Translations under genes and position numbers: made by a program | Notes under the pieces: generated by a model | Database searches by the model: none | What the model was told of the DNA's origin: nothing | The model's input: the letters and a program-made list of their open reading frames with translations, nothing else | Origin: Przewalskia tangutica | Lineage: Eukaryota; Streptophyta; Magnoliopsida; Solanales; Solanaceae | Assembly (NCBI GenBank): GCA_029844215.1 | Contig: CM056724.1 | Coordinates: forward strand, 33,084,446-33,148,445 | Length of the DNA: 64,000 nt | Reading direction: 5' to 3' | Shown: in pieces, positions 21,803 to 34,363 of the stretch | Layout: each line of letters opens with the position of its first letter | Position numbering within the stretch: position 1 is the stretch's first letter

Positions 21803-24800
21803 TGTCACGACCCGATCCCGGGCCCGCGACTGGTGCCCTACCTGGGCACCCTTACAGATATACATCAGAGATAATCAGTAGAACATACATAACCACATAA
21901 CGTAACGATTGTAAATAAACAACAAAGTTAGCCGATAAGGCTACCTCCCTGGACATATATATAATTACATATCCAAAAGCAGTTACATCCATTCTTTTAC
22001 AAACTGACCCACAAGAATTGACTACAGACCTCTAAGAGTTTTGACATAACAACTGTGACGGGACATGGCCCCGCCATACCCCTGAATGTACAACAACCGA
22101 CCATACCAGGGATATGAACCAAAGATAAGCCTCCGGAGTAATGGAGCTTCTCAACAGCTGAACAGTGATCCTAAGAGTGAGGATCATCAACCTGTATAAC
22201 TCTACCTGCGGCATGAACGCAACCCTCGAGGAAGGGTGTCAGCACAAACTATGTACCAAGTGTGTGAAACTGAAAGTACTAAAATGAAATCATATAGTCT
22301 AAGATAAAGCTGGAGACATGTATGATGACCAAAATAACAGTACACTGTGCCTTACTAATAATGATAGTAAACAAGAGTATACTTTACTGCATAAAAATAG
22401 GAAGCTCATGATCAAATTAGGGCCACCCGCCCATAGTATCATTAAGCAATCCTACTCCTGGGACTATTTCACCCGCATAGGTCCTGTGGACCCGCAATGG
22501 AGCAATTTTCTCCGCATGGTACTATTTCACCCGCATGGGTCTGGTGGACCCGCAATGAGTACAAATGCCGCACTCACATCGTGGGGAGCAAATCCACGGA
22601 ATATGTAGTAACCCGGGGGTTTACCCCGTAAGAATAACATAACACTAGCACAACCGGCTATTATACATATCATAACATAAGCACAACCGGCTATCATAAT
22701 ATCATAAGCAAGTTAATAAATCCCTTAACTTCTCATTTGACTTTAATTAGTATGCACTCTCATTTTATATAACGTAAGGCACTAACATGACATGAAAAAT
22801 CCGGGAATTTAACCCAAAGTACTACATACCTTTATCCTTTTAAAAATGACTCTTTCTCGTATAAAACCCCCAAGATACTAACACATGTAGTATCAAGGCT
22901 TGTCTACTTTTCAAAACAAGTCACTACACCTTTAGAAATACATTTTTAGGCTTTTAAACCAAGTGACTTCTACTTTCAAAACTTAGGCAACTTATACCTT
23001 TAAATCAAGTTGTCTTTCTTAAAAGCAAGTCGTTTATCCTTGTTTAAATCATTTGAGTAAACCACTCATTTAACTTCTAAGTCGTTATAATTAACTTCCC
23101 ATAAAGCCATTATAACACTTTATGTCTTTCTAAACCAAGACAATTACGTTCCTCTTTGAAACCAAGAGAATTATACTTTTGAAACCAAGTATCATATACT
23201 TTCAAATCAAGTTTCATAACTTTCAGAATACTTCAAGTTCCTTGAATTTAGAAATCAAGTCTATTAACTTTAAAATAGTTCAAGTAACCTATACTTTTCT
23301 AAATCAAGTATTCTATTCTTTTCTAGTCAAGTAATCTTTACATGCAACATCAAGTAACATATACTTTTAAAAGCCGAGTTACTTCACTTTTCGAAATCAA
23401 GGCAAGAATACCGAAATGAAACCAAGTTCACTTAAAATACGTACGTCTACCGTACTATACCTTTGTAAATACTCATGCTCAAGAGATAGGGAAGAGTTCA
23501 CATACCTCTCCGACTTAATCCACTTGCCAAGTTGAATATGCCGCACGTAGAATGTCAACCTATAATGACCATAATACGTCTATCAACTTCTAGCTTTCCA
23601 ACGTAGAATATTCTAAGTGTAAAGTTTCCTATTCTACGGAAAATTGGGTAGCACTTCCTTTGTTTCTACATACTTTTCAACCTTTTTCAAGGCTCGAAAT
23701 CAATAACCAACATGTCACATTCAAGGCTCAATAATTCAGCTAACCAAAAGGGGATTACACGCCTAACAGGACGTGTAAAATTTTACCCCACAATTAATAA
23801 AACAGTCCAATAATTCAATGGCCATTCTCGGCTATAACAACATCAATTCTCTTTCAATTTCCTTTTTAGTCCTAGTCGTTATTCCAACATGTTATATACA
23901 TAATAACAATTCTAACAACTATAATTCTTTTCTTCTATAACATGCGACGATTGTAACTAACAATTAAATTGAATTACAATCTTAAAGGCTAACATGAACT
24001 TTTTGGATTTTTGGCTTCCAATATTCCATAACACTTATCAATCTTCATAATCTATATCTCATGATCATCTATCACTTTCATAACATGGAATCTTCAATTA
24101 CATTAAGAAGACGAAGATTTTACCTCAATAAGCCCAAATCTAATCCAAGATTCAAAGTCGATCCTTAACAACTTTAGCTCCTCTTCTTAACGCTCCAATC
24201 CACTCCAAGAAACCCTTAGAAGCTTATGAAGAACTCTTCTTCAAGTTCCAACTCCAATTATGAAAAAACCCTTAGGTTATCATGTTGAGACTAACATAAT
24301 AACGTAGTTTTTTCGGGATTTTTGTATTGGGATATCCTTAGAATACCTCTAGGGATCTTGGGTTTGAATATTGGAATTTATGAAGCAAGATTGCAAATTT
24401 TTTCTCTTCCCTTTTTCTTCTTGGCCGAGAGCTCTCTAAGAGCAACTCAAGACTTTCCATTTTTTCTCTAAGTGTTGAAATGATCTAGTCTTGCACTAGT
24501 AGTAGTAATATATAAAGCATCCAAGGGCTAAGATTAATCCAAGTGAAAGGCTAGGATGTGGTCAATTATCTCAAGCTACTTGACCCTTTGACTTGGTCCA
24601 TTTTTTTCTTCATCCAACAAGCCCATGTGGAGGGTGACACGTGTCGCCCTCCCATTGGTCTAAAATATTTCGTTTCCCAAAATTTCCATAATTGGTCAAA
24701 ATATCGGAAACCTCGTGGGCCCCACAAAACGTAAAATTTCTCGGGTGGGCCCCTCGTATCCAACTCTGAAAATAAAATTCCATAATTCTGATTAACTCTT

Positions 24801-24974
24801 AAAAGTCTTAAATAACCAATTTGAGAACCCAATTCTCATTAACGAACAACTTTCCTTCCCGGGGTTCGGAAGATTTTTCCTTCAGAAAACAATTCTTTCT
24901 TTCGTTCAAATTTTTAAGTCCTGTGTTCTTCCGTCTATTCTCCTATACATGTCCTGAAATTACGGAGTGTAACA
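21803..24974 (-). mobile_element. 3' LTR of Gypsy B
   Basis: Plus-strand termini TGTCACGACCCGATCCC and ACGGAGTGTAACA. It aligns with 29093-32254 along its whole length with scattered substitutions and small indels; for example, the tandem repeat near 22460-22560 has one unit fewer. Frames such as 22318-22608 and 24566-24832 recur in the other LTR only because the LTRs are duplicates. Confidence 0.9.
22465..22557. repeat. Short tandem repeat in Gypsy B 3' LTR
   Basis: Two copies of a roughly 55-bp unit, ACTATTTCACCCGCATRGGT then GGACCCGCAATG. The 5' LTR copy at 29755-29866 has an additional partial unit. Confidence 0.7.
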
Positions 24975-24990
24975 TTCTCCCCCCCTTAGA
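24975..24990 (-). other. Polypurine tract of Gypsy B
   Basis: The reverse strand reads CTAAGGGGGGGAGAA directly before the LTR start TGTTACACTCC. This fits the plus-strand primer and confirms the reverse orientation. Confidence 0.75.
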
Positions 24991-25324
24991 AACATTCGTC
25001 CCTGAATGTTCTTTCGGAGTCCAATCTAATTAGATAACGACATAGTTTCCTTTAACCATACCTTACATAATCACATATGCCACATAATAACACTTAGGCA
25101 ATTACGTCAATCTAACATTGACAAGTGCGGAAGCGAATGTCCTGTAGGTGTAGAGAACAAGTGTGGGTACTCTTCCTCATGTCCTCCTCGGCTCCCCAAA
25201 TCATCTTCTCTTTCAATATCATTCCGCCACAAGACTTTGACGGAAGCCACGTCCTTAGTCCGTAGTCGCATGTCCTGGCGATCAAGTATCGCTATGGGAC
25301 TCTCCTCAAACGATAACCCCTCTG

Positions 25325-28060
25325 TCACTTGGACATCACTAACCGGGAAACTCTGAATGGATCTCCGATACACTCACATAACATAACAACATGGAATATC
25401 GGATGTACATGCCTCCCAAGCGGACGCATATCTAACTCATAGGCAACTTTGCCTACTCTGCGGACAATCTGATAAGGCCCAATGTACCTTGGACTTAGTT
25501 TCTCTTTCTTACCAAGCCTCATCACACCCTTCATGGGTGATGCCTTTAAGAAGATTCCATTATCAATCCGAAACTCTATGTGTCGACGTCGATTCTCTGC
25601 ATAAAGCTTCTATCGACTCTGAGCTTGCTAATAATCTTTCCTAGATAAGTTTCGCCTTATCCATGCCTCACGAATCAAGTCCGCCAATTATCTGAACCTC
25701 GCCTACGTCGAACCAACCAACCGGTGATCTACACTTTCTTTCATACAAGGCCTCATACAGGGCCATCTGAATACTTGAATGGTAACGGGTAATATACGCA
25801 ACTCAACGAGAGGCAAACGATCCTCCCATCTACCCCTGAAATCAATAACACAGGCCCGCAACCTATCCTCAAGTGTCTGGATAACATGCCCTGCATGTTC
25901 GTCGGTCTGAGGGTGAAATGCACCACTGAGACTCACCTGTGTCCCTAACCTATTCTAGAAAACCTCCAGAAGTTAGCCGTAGACTGAGCTCATCTATCTG
26001 AAATCATAATGTAGGAACCCCGTGCAGTCTCACAATCTTCCTGCTATACAATCTAGCATAATCCTTAGTCGAGTAAGTGGTCATGTCCAGAAGAAAATGC
26101 GCCGATTTCGTCAGTCTGTCTACTATAACCCATAAGGAGTCGCACTTCCTTTGAGTCCGATGCAACCCTATAACATAATCCACATTAATCACCTCCCACT
26201 ACCAAGTCGGGATCTCAATCATCGATAATAGCCCACTGGGCTTCTGGTGCTCACCCTTGACCTGCTGCCAATTTGGACACTGAGCAATAACTCTGCTACG
26301 TCCCTCTCCAGGCCATCTTACCAATACATACATCTGAGGTCATGATACATTTTAGTCGACCCTGAATAAATAGAGTAACGAGCATCGCGCGGCCTCCTAA
26401 AACTCGCCGACAAGTCCGCAAAGACGGCACACACAATCTATCCTTATATCATAGCACCTCATCCGGTGCTACTCAAACAGGCTCTTCTCTTCTCGGAGAG
26501 CAGTATCTCAATTCTGCACTAGAACTGGATCCTTATATTATCGCCTCTTCACCTCCTCAACGAGGAAAAACTCGGCAACCTCTCGTATCTGAACTTCACT
26601 ATTATCGGAATCAACCAGCCGAACCCCCTAAGCTCGCTAGCTGATGAATCTCACGGACCATATCCTGACTATATGGTTGTCCATCTGACAGACTACCCAT
26701 AGATCTACGACTAAGATCATATGTAATCACATTGGCTTCCTCCGGATGGTATAGGATGTCAACATCATAATCCTTAAGCAACTCTAACTCGTGGCTAGGG
26801 TAACTCCGCTCGTGCTCCCGTAGCTGTCGGAAAGCATAAGCTATAACCTTACCGTGCTGCATCAGCACACAACCTAGCCCAACACTCAAAGTGTTACAAT
26901 AACAAACTAACCCGCTAGTCCCTCATGAGGGGTTAGAACTGTAGTCGTAGTCAACTTATCTTCCAATAACTGGAAGCCTTTCTCATACTTTCGAAATATT
27001 CGGGCATCACTAATCTCAATTATGGTTCCTGTTTCTAATTCTCTGTTGCAACCAGACTTGGTCACCATACTTAGATTCAATTCCTTCGCTTATCTCATGG
27101 CTAAGACTTCCTGCCAATTGCACTTTAGGGTGATATTTCCTTGATCCCGTCAACTAGTAATCCTATTATTCTCCCCAGATCATAGATCTTATAGTCCGGT
27201 GTTCAACCTCCATTCATGGTATTACTTAATCCAACGGCTTGCCAAGATTTCTTATCTCGATCCTCGGTCATACATTTCCGTTCATGCTTATTACCAGCAT
27301 TTATATCCTTACGACACATCCTTAATTACCCCAACACAATACTTTTCGCATGGTTATCTAAAATTATAACCTATTGCATGACGAAACTGAAGACTTTACC
27401 AGTCTCATATCCATCGCCTAATGATATGGGTATGCCTAACCCTCAATAATACGTAAAACTATCCTTTTACGTGGGGGAGAAAACTTATCTCCCTTTCATA
27501 ATCTTAATCATCAAGCTCCACCCTATAATAGTATAGATTTTTAAGACCTACCAATGATATCTCCTATTTTCCGTAGGCAGCACTCGTACTTATCTTATTC
27601 TTGCTTTGCGCATTTTTCCTGAAACCATTCGGAAGGTCGTGGCCCTGACTGCCACACTAAACCAACTCCAAGTACCTCCAAGGCCACTTAACATAAACTT
27701 CTTCAATGATCGTACGTTCTTATCTCCGTCTCTTAACGTTCAATATTCAAATCAATTACTTCAATGCAACAAGTCACATAGACTCCACAATTTCATGTCA
27801 AAGAAGGAAGGAATAACTTACATATTACTAACACTTCCATTCCTTTCCAATCGATCACCGGCTCACCGGGAAACTGGAATCGAACCAATCTCTCTCTGCA
27901 GTCAACGTTGGCCTAACAAGAAGCCAACTAGTCCGTACCCATAATGACCTCAAAGTCTGGGTACTAGGTCTGCTAGGGTCTGATAACGGTATCATTACCG
28001 GGCAATTCTTATATACCCGCTCTGCTACCACCCAAACACTCACGGGTGTAGCTACCCCGA
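25325..28060 (-). pseudogene. Gypsy B pol remnants: protease, RNase H, integrase
   Basis: Reading right to left: protease-like sequence (about 28043-27855), matching 61775-62010 of element C (AERVYKNCP there AKRVYKACP). RNase H follows at 26889-26611 with GLGCVLMQHGKVIAYA and VDILYHP. Integrase core pieces are at 26192-26004 (DRLTKSAHFL) and 25936-25703 (SGAFHPQTD), and the integrase C-terminal part at 25534-25325 has LSPRYIGPYQI and VHPIFHV. The region between protease and RNase H, where RT should be, and the region upstream of the protease, where gag should be, show no recognisable homology to C. Many stops and frameshifts are present. Confidence 0.75.
26950..27850. other. Interior of Gypsy B where RT is expected, not recognised
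   Basis: About 900 bp that should hold reverse transcriptase shows no FIDDILVYS-like or DYRQLNK-like motif in any frame that I can see. The open frames 27216-27449 and 27606-27944 (plus strand) do not resemble proteins I know. Confidence 0.5.
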
Positions 28061-28970
28061 AAGGTTCTTATGGATTCAGGCTCTATTCTTTTACACTTGG
28101 TTGCTCCCTTCCCATACTTCCAAACTTATTCTAACATACGTACATAACCTCCATACTGATTCTGACCTCTAAATTTGGAGTTACTACTTCAACCAATTTA
28201 AGGCCATTTCCGGCTCTCACGATCCGATTTCGGTGGAATGCGTCCACGAACCCGTAAAATGATTAACTAGACTTGGGCCTTGCACCCTCGTAACTCTATC
28301 ACACATCGGGACAACCCTTAACTAACCCTGCTTCATTACAGGCTATGGGTCGAACCGTAATAGGTCCATAACCCGACTCGGCGGCTGTCAATGTTCTAAG
28401 GCTCACAATTTCCATGCCCCAAGCCTACATTATCCTTCCCTGCATACGGGTAAGATAGCTTCTCATAATACCATAATCGTGTTGTCTTGATCACAACAAC
28501 CATACTTAATCCATACAGATCTCATCCGTACAATTCTCTTAAGCATACTACGTAGCTGAATCTATTAACATAGTCTTCCATTAAGTCCCTTAACATGATT
28601 TCTTAAGGGTTCATTACCTTCTCAGACAGCTCATCATCTCCTAATTTTCTCAAATTAGCACGTAAAACTTTGATGAGAACTCATTAAGTTGTTTCATACC
28701 TTTCCGGTATCTAATTAGTCCTTACCAATTCTTGGTAATCTATAATCATTCTAGGCAACACGCGTCTGACCCTCATACATAAATCTGTATAGTTGTATGT
28801 CATTATACCAACTATACAACAATTATTACCAACCTGGATACGCAATCCACATAGTCCTTCCTGGGTCACTGCTGTCTTTCTCATAGCTGCAATCAACATA
28901 ACTCGCTAGGGAGAGACGACCATAAAAACACAGCTCTATCGCACGATCTCAGAGTGAGAAGAATGGAAAC
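28061..28970. other. Interior of Gypsy B where gag is expected, not recognised
   Basis: The stretch lies between protease-like sequence and the leader shared with element C. No gag motif comparable to 60744-61262 is visible. Either heavy decay or replacement by unrelated DNA. Confidence 0.5.
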
Positions 28971-29075
28971 CAATCCTAAATGTCATGCAGCCTCCTGGTT
29001 ATAGATGTGGTGCACAACACACCGATAACCATGACTCCACTAGACACGGTCTGTAGACACTTTCCGAGGACTAAC

Positions 29076-29088
29076 TGCTCTGCTACCA
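29076..29088 (-). other. Primer binding site of Gypsy B, one mismatch
   Basis: The reverse strand reads TGGTAGCAGAGCA; element C has TGGTATCAGAGCA in the same place. The T to G change departs from the initiator tRNA complement. Confidence 0.8.
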
Positions 29089-29092
29089 CTTT

Positions 29093-32000
29093 TGTCACGA
29101 CCCGACCCCGGGCCCGCGACTGGTGCCCTACCTGGGCACCCTTACAGGTATACATCAGAGATAATCGGTAGAACATACATAACCATATAACGTGTAACGA
29201 CAGAAATAAACAACAGGCTAGCCGATAAGGCTACCTCCCTGGACATATATATAATTACATATCCAAAAGCAGTTACATCCATTCTTTTACAAACTGACCC
29301 ACAAGAATTGACTACAGACCTCTAAGAGTTTTGACATAACAACTGTGACGGGACAGGGCCCCGCCATACCCCTGAATGTACAACAACCGACCATACCAGA
29401 GATCTGAACCAAAGATAAGCCTCCGGAGTAATGGAGCTTCTCAACAGCTGAACAGTGATCCTAAGAGTGAGGATCATCAACCTGTATAACTCTACCTGCG
29501 ACATGAACGCAGCCCCCGAGGAAGGGTGTCAGTACAAACTATGTACCAAGTATGTGAAACTGAAAGTACTGAAATGAAATCATATAGTCTAAGATAAAGC
29601 TGGAGACATGTATGATGACCAAAATAACAGTACATTATGCCTTACTAATAATGATAGTAAACAAGAGTATACTTTACTGCATAAAAATAGGAAGCTCATG
29701 ATCAAATTAGGGCCACCCGCCCATAGTATCATTAAGCAATCCTACTCCTGGGACTATTTCACCCGCATAGGTCCTGTGGACCCGCAATGGAGCAATTTGC
29801 TCCGCATGTTACTATTTCACCCGCATGAGACTATTTCACCCGCATGGGTCCGGTGGACCCGCAATGAGTACAAATGCCGCACTCACATCGTGGGGAGCAA
29901 ATCCACGATATGTAGTAACCCGGGGGTTTACCCCGCAAGAATAACATAACACTAGCACAACCGGCTATTATACATATCATAACATAAGCATAACCGGCTA
30001 TCATAATATCATAAGCAAGTTAATAAATCCCTTAACTTCTCATTTGACTTTAATTAGTATGCACTCTCATTTTATATAACGTAAGGCACTAACATGACAT
30101 GAAAAATCTGAGAATTTAACCCAAAGTACTACATACCTTTATCCTTTTAAAAATGACTCTTTCTCGTATAAAACCCCCAAGATACTAACACTCGTAGTAT
30201 CAAGGCTTGTCTACTTTTCAATACAAGTCACTACACCTTTAGAAATATATTTTTAGGCTTTTAAACCAAGTGACTTCTACTTTCAAAACTTAGGCAACTT
30301 ATGCCTTTAAATCAAGTTGTCTTTCTTAAAACCAAGTCGTTTATCCTTGTTTAAATCATTTGAGTAAACCACTCATTTAACTTCCCATAAAGTCATTATA
30401 ATTAACTTCCCATAAAGCCATTATAACACTTTATGTCTTTCTAAACCAAGACAATTACGTTCCTCTTTGAAACCAAGAGACTTATACTTTTGAAACCAAG
30501 TATCATATACTTTCAAAGCAAGTTTCATAACTTTCAGAATACTTCAAGTTCCTTGAATTTAGAAATCAAGTCTATTAACTTTAAAATAGTTCAAGTAACT
30601 CATACTTTTCCAAATCAAGTATTATATTCTTTTCAAGTCAAGTAATATTTACATGCAACATCAAGTAACATATACTTTTAAAAGCCGAGTTACTTCACTT
30701 TTCAAAATCAAGGCAAGGATACCGAACTGAAACCAAGTTCACTTAAAATACGTACGTCTACCGTACTATACCTTTGTAAATACTCATGCTCAAGAGATAG
30801 GGAAGAGTTCACATACCTCTCCGACTTAATCCACTTTCCAAGTTGAATATGCCGCACATAGAATGTCAACCTATAATGACCATAATACGTCTATCAACTT
30901 TAAGCTTCCTATTCTACGGAAAATTGGGCAGCACTTCATTTGTTTCTACGTACTTTTCCACCTTTTTCAAGGCCCGAAATCAATAACCAACATGTCAAAT
31001 TCAAGGCTCAATAATTCAGCTAACCAAAAGGGGATTACACGCCTAACAGGACGTGTAAAATTCTACCCCACAATTAATAAAACAGTCCAATAATTCAATG
31101 GCCATTCTCGGCTATAACAACATCAATTCTCTTTCAATTTCCTTTTTAGTCCTAGTCGTTATTCCAACATGTTATATACATAATAATAATTCTAACAACT
31201 ATAATTCTTTTCTTCTATAACATGCGACGATTGTAACTAACAATTAAATTGAATTACAATCTTAAAGGCTAACATGAAATTTTTGGATTTTTGGCTTCCA
31301 ATATTCCATAACACTTATCAATCTTCATAATCTATATCTCATGATCATCTATCACTTTCATAACATGGAATCTTCAATTACATTAAGAAGACGAAGATTT
31401 TACCTCAATAAGCCCAAATCCAATCCAAGATTCAAAATCGATCCTTAGAAACTTTAGCTCCTCTTCTTGACGCTCCAATCCACTCCAATCAACCCTTAGA
31501 AGCTTATGAAGAACTCTTCTTCAAGTTCCAACTCCAATTATGAAAACCTCCATAGGTTTTCATGTTGCGACTAACGTAATAACATAGTTTTTCCGGGATT
31601 TTTGTATTGGGATATCCTTAGAATACCTCTAGGGATCTTGGGTTTGAATATTGGGATTTATGAAGCAAGATTGCAAAAATTTTCTCTTCCCTTTTTCTTC
31701 TTGGCCGAGAGCTCTCTAAGAGCAACTCAAGACTTTCCAATTTTTCTGTAAGTGTTGAAATGATCTAGTCTTGCACTAGTAGTAGTAATATATAAAGCAT
31801 CCAAGGGCTAAGATTAATCCAAGTGAAAGGCTAGGATGTGGTCAATTATCTCAAGCTACTTGACCCTTTGACTTGGTCCATTTTTTTCTTCATCCAACAA
31901 GCCCATGTGGAGGCTGACACGTGTCGCCATCCCATTGGTCTAAAATATTTCGTTTCTCGAAATTTCCATAATTGGTCAAAATATCGGAAACCTCGTGGGC

Positions 32001-32254
32001 CCCACAAAACGTAAAATTTCTCGAGTAGGCCCCACGTATCTAACTCTGAAAATAAAATTCCATAATTCCGATAAACTCTTAAAAGTCTTAAATAACCAAT
32101 TTGAGAACCCAATTCTCATTAACGAACAATTTTCCTTCCCGGGATTCGGAAGATTTTTCCTTCGGAAAACAATTCTTTCTTTCGTTCAAATTTTTAAGTC
32201 CTGCGTTCTCCCGTCTATTCTCCTATACATGTCTTGGAATTACGGGGTGTAACA
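29093..32254 (-). mobile_element. 5' LTR of Gypsy B
   Basis: Plus-strand termini TGTCACGACCCGACCCC and ACGGGGTGTAACA. It carries the family landmarks CTACAGACCTCTAAGAGT (about 29310) and a tandem repeat at 29755-29866. As the upstream LTR in reverse orientation it held the promoter of the element. Confidence 0.9.
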
Positions 32255-32958
32255 AGGTGACTCCGTTTATTGTTGGACAACTATTGATAACTTAATCACA
32301 CTTCAGCACAGTGAAATTCGTAGATCTTTCGAAATAAGTAAGATGAAAGTGGAGCATCGGTTCAACAAATCACCCCTGTTCAAAAAATTTGTTTGGTTAA
32401 GTGTCAAAAAATGTCCTTCATCGCATCAGCGAGGAGTTAGAAGAGTGAATGAGGTTGGCCTAGTAGAAGGACTTTGAGGTTGTGTTTTGAGCTCCGCATA
32501 TGGGTTACCTTGTGCACACCAGCTTGCCAAGTATGTTTACAAGGGTTCTACGATTTATTTATCATCTGTGCATACCCATTGGAAAAGATTAACAATGAAA
32601 TTATGCACAAAAGATAGATATGAATCATACTCATTGCTCAGGACCTGGAGGTCGTTCAAAGACGCTTTGACATGTGTGATGTCTCCGATAAAATTTACCT
32701 CCACAGAAAAGTACGGGAGTTAACTTATCCAGACACTACAACAATGCGAACGCCAGTGGAAAGGGTCAAAACAAAAGGACGTCAACGTTCTAAGGTCGCG
32801 AAATCAATTAAACGAGAACGTTCATAGTTAATATTGTTGTAGTTTATATTTCACCACGTGGGTGCACAACGTTATTTCCATTTCGGTCTGAACCCAAGGC
32901 ACCCGAGGATCCTGAAATCGTTGGCATTGGTTTCGTGAACAATTGTCATTTTGTTCAG

Positions 32959-33036
32959 GTAATTTTTTTTGCATCTGCTATTCTTTTCATTGTTAATTTG
33001 TTTTAATTTTCTAAAATATTTTCATCGTGTTTATAG
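32959..33036 (+). other. Probable intron in the MULE pseudogene
   Basis: GTAATTTTTTTT to TGTTTATAG interrupts the frame between NNCHFVQ and IILHDGSP. Removing it joins the OTU-like tail in frame. Confidence 0.65.
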
Positions 33037-33190
33037 ATCATTTTACACGATGGGTCACCAATTCCACCTACTCATCCTCAATGGAAAGAATATCGATTTC
33101 CAAATGCTAATGGTTGGAAAATATCTTATGTACAGAAGATGCTTCATTTTAAAAATTTAGAAGCTATTAACGCAAATGTAGCAAATCACG

Positions 33191-33935
33191 GTCAAATAAA
33201 TTTAGTTAGTGACTCATGATGTATATTTGTATTTTTTTTGATACGTTGAAATGTAAATTTATATTTTTTATTGAATACAATAAGTTTATTGCAATTTTAT
33301 TTTATTTTGTTATTTTTATCTTTTTTTATTTTTTAATTTAATATTTTAAAAAACCAATATGGTTGTATAAAAAATATTACTCTTTTTTTTCTAATGCGTA
33401 AGACATATTTTATTTTTTGAGAATAAATTTTTTTGAATATAAATTTTTTATATATTTTGATGAAATTTTTATATATTTAAATTTATTATAAAATACTATA
33501 AATTTGAAAAAAAAAACTACTAATTCAGGTAAATAGTTTTTATATTTTAATTATTGAAATTTTGAATTTTTATCAATTTTAAAATATTTAACTAATATTT
33601 CTTTTAATAAAAATATGAGAAATAATAAGATGTAACCAAAAAGAAGAAAAAAAGAAAGAGAAAAGAAGATATAAAGAAGGGGCACGTCCCCTAAAGAAAC
33701 AAGAAAATAAAATGGTCAAATAAATTTAGTTAGTGAGTCGTGATGTATATTTGTATTTAGATACGTTGAAAATTAAATTTATATTTTTTATTGAATACAT
33801 TAAGTTTATTGCAATTTTATTTTATTTTGTTATTTTTATCTTTTTTATTTTTTAATTTAATGTTTTAAAAAACCAATATGGTTGTATAAAAAATATTACT
33901 CTCTTTTTCTAATGTGTAAGACATATTTTATTTTT
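33191..33935 (+). repeat. Duplicated segment of about 225 bp at the 3' end of the MULE
   Basis: 33191-33418 and 33713-33935 match closely, both starting GGTCAAATAAATTTAGTTAG and ending TAAGACATATTTTATTTTT, 522 bp apart. The first copy contains the end of the MULE coding region and its stop. The DNA between is AT-rich with an A/G-rich patch at 33636-33670. Confidence 0.8.
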
Positions 33936-34180
33936 AATTTTTTTTTTGAATACGAGAAGACCCAAATCATTCAAGAGAGGTGGTCCAATGTGTTTGGTCT
34001 TGTCACTATCAAAGAAAATTGATAAAAAAATAAGAACACAAAAAAAAAACCAAAAGTTAGAAAAAGACAAAGCAACAAAAAGAAGAAAAAGAAAGGGAAC
34101 ATTACATGCGGCGCTGACGTCACGTGTGGTCAACAAAAAGTAAAAGTTATGGGGATAGCATATCGCGGTGTATTTAACAT
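33936..34180. other. Purine-rich intergenic DNA, nothing recognised
   Basis: A-rich and AAAAG-rich on the plus strand, then GCGGCGCTGACGTCACGTG near 34109. The open frames on both strands here are low complexity and unsupported. Confidence 0.4.
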
Positions 34181-34363
34181 GCCCCTTATATAAAATAAAT
34201 GCATGCATTAATTTTATATATTAACAATATTTTGTTTTGTACACTTTTTAAACTAATGTATAACTTATGGATAATTAATACACATGAAATTATGATATTA
34301 ACAATGTAATGGAGTTTAATGCAAGCATAAGCATGGTTAAAGACACAAGTATCTCTATTTATT
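34181..34363 (+). mobile_element. MITE-like repeat, copy B
   Basis: Matches copies A and C: AAATGCATGCATTAATTTTATATATTAA, then ATATTAACAATGTAATGGAG, then GCAAGCATAAGCATGGTTAAAGACACAA. The left edge is uncertain. The next MITE (34364-34612) starts directly after it. Confidence 0.65.

Larger units (their letters stand above)
21803..32254 (-). mobile_element. Gypsy element B, both LTRs present, inside the MULE gene
   Basis: Two LTRs of 3172 and 3162 bp flank a 4.1-kb interior. The primer binding site lies beside the right LTR and a purine tract (plus strand TTCTCCCCCCCTTAG) beside the left, so transcription runs right to left. The flanks ATGTG (21798-21802) and AGGTG (32255-32259) are the target duplication with one change. 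Protease, RNase H and integrase remnants are on the reverse strand, while gag and RT are not recognisable. Interior leader sequence next to the primer site matches element C (60121-60270), so B and C are one family. The order PR-RH-IN is the Gypsy order. Confidence 0.87.
17157..33219 (+). pseudogene. MULE transposase with OTU-like C-terminal tail, split by two Gypsy insertions
   Basis: Coding pieces in order: a leader with FDLNQPLH (about 17185-17290), a probable intron 17292-17397, FAR1-type DNA-binding-like sequence (AIAQKNGFVLVIRRSDK, CERGEKYQQP) at 17755-17948, the first insertion, then VVKIKCGFHNHP (20689 on). The catalytic MULE region follows (20934-21410), with KELFWAHSESIHLLNTF, YKTNEYGFPLLEIVG and HLLCRWHISRNVEAK. 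After the second insertion comes a SWIM-like GLPCAHQLA at 32498, then EDPEIVGIGFVNNCHFVQ, an intron 32959-33036, and ILHDGSPIPPTHPQWKEYR up to a stop at 33219. The last part resembles the OTU-like tail of plant MULE proteins. Several stops and frameshifts (20878, 21408, 32475) make it dead. Without the insertions it would be about 2.9 kb. Confidence 0.8.

Noticed and set aside
22032..22608. Frames repeated at 22032-22608 and 29322-29949 as a conserved gene pair
   Set aside because: They recur because the LTRs are duplicates; no coding signature and both are non-coding in LTRs A and C.
21803..32254. Two similar 3.2-kb segments (21803 and 29093) as a segmental duplication
   Set aside because: They are the two LTRs of one element, with primer site, purine tract and near-matching target duplication.
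16971..33330. MULE terminal inverted repeats
   Set aside because: I compared the AT-rich flanks by eye and found no convincing long inverted match, so element borders were not called.
34109..34130. GACGTCACGTG as a promoter of a host gene
   Set aside because: It contains bZIP and G-box-like cores, but no gene follows on either strand within reach.
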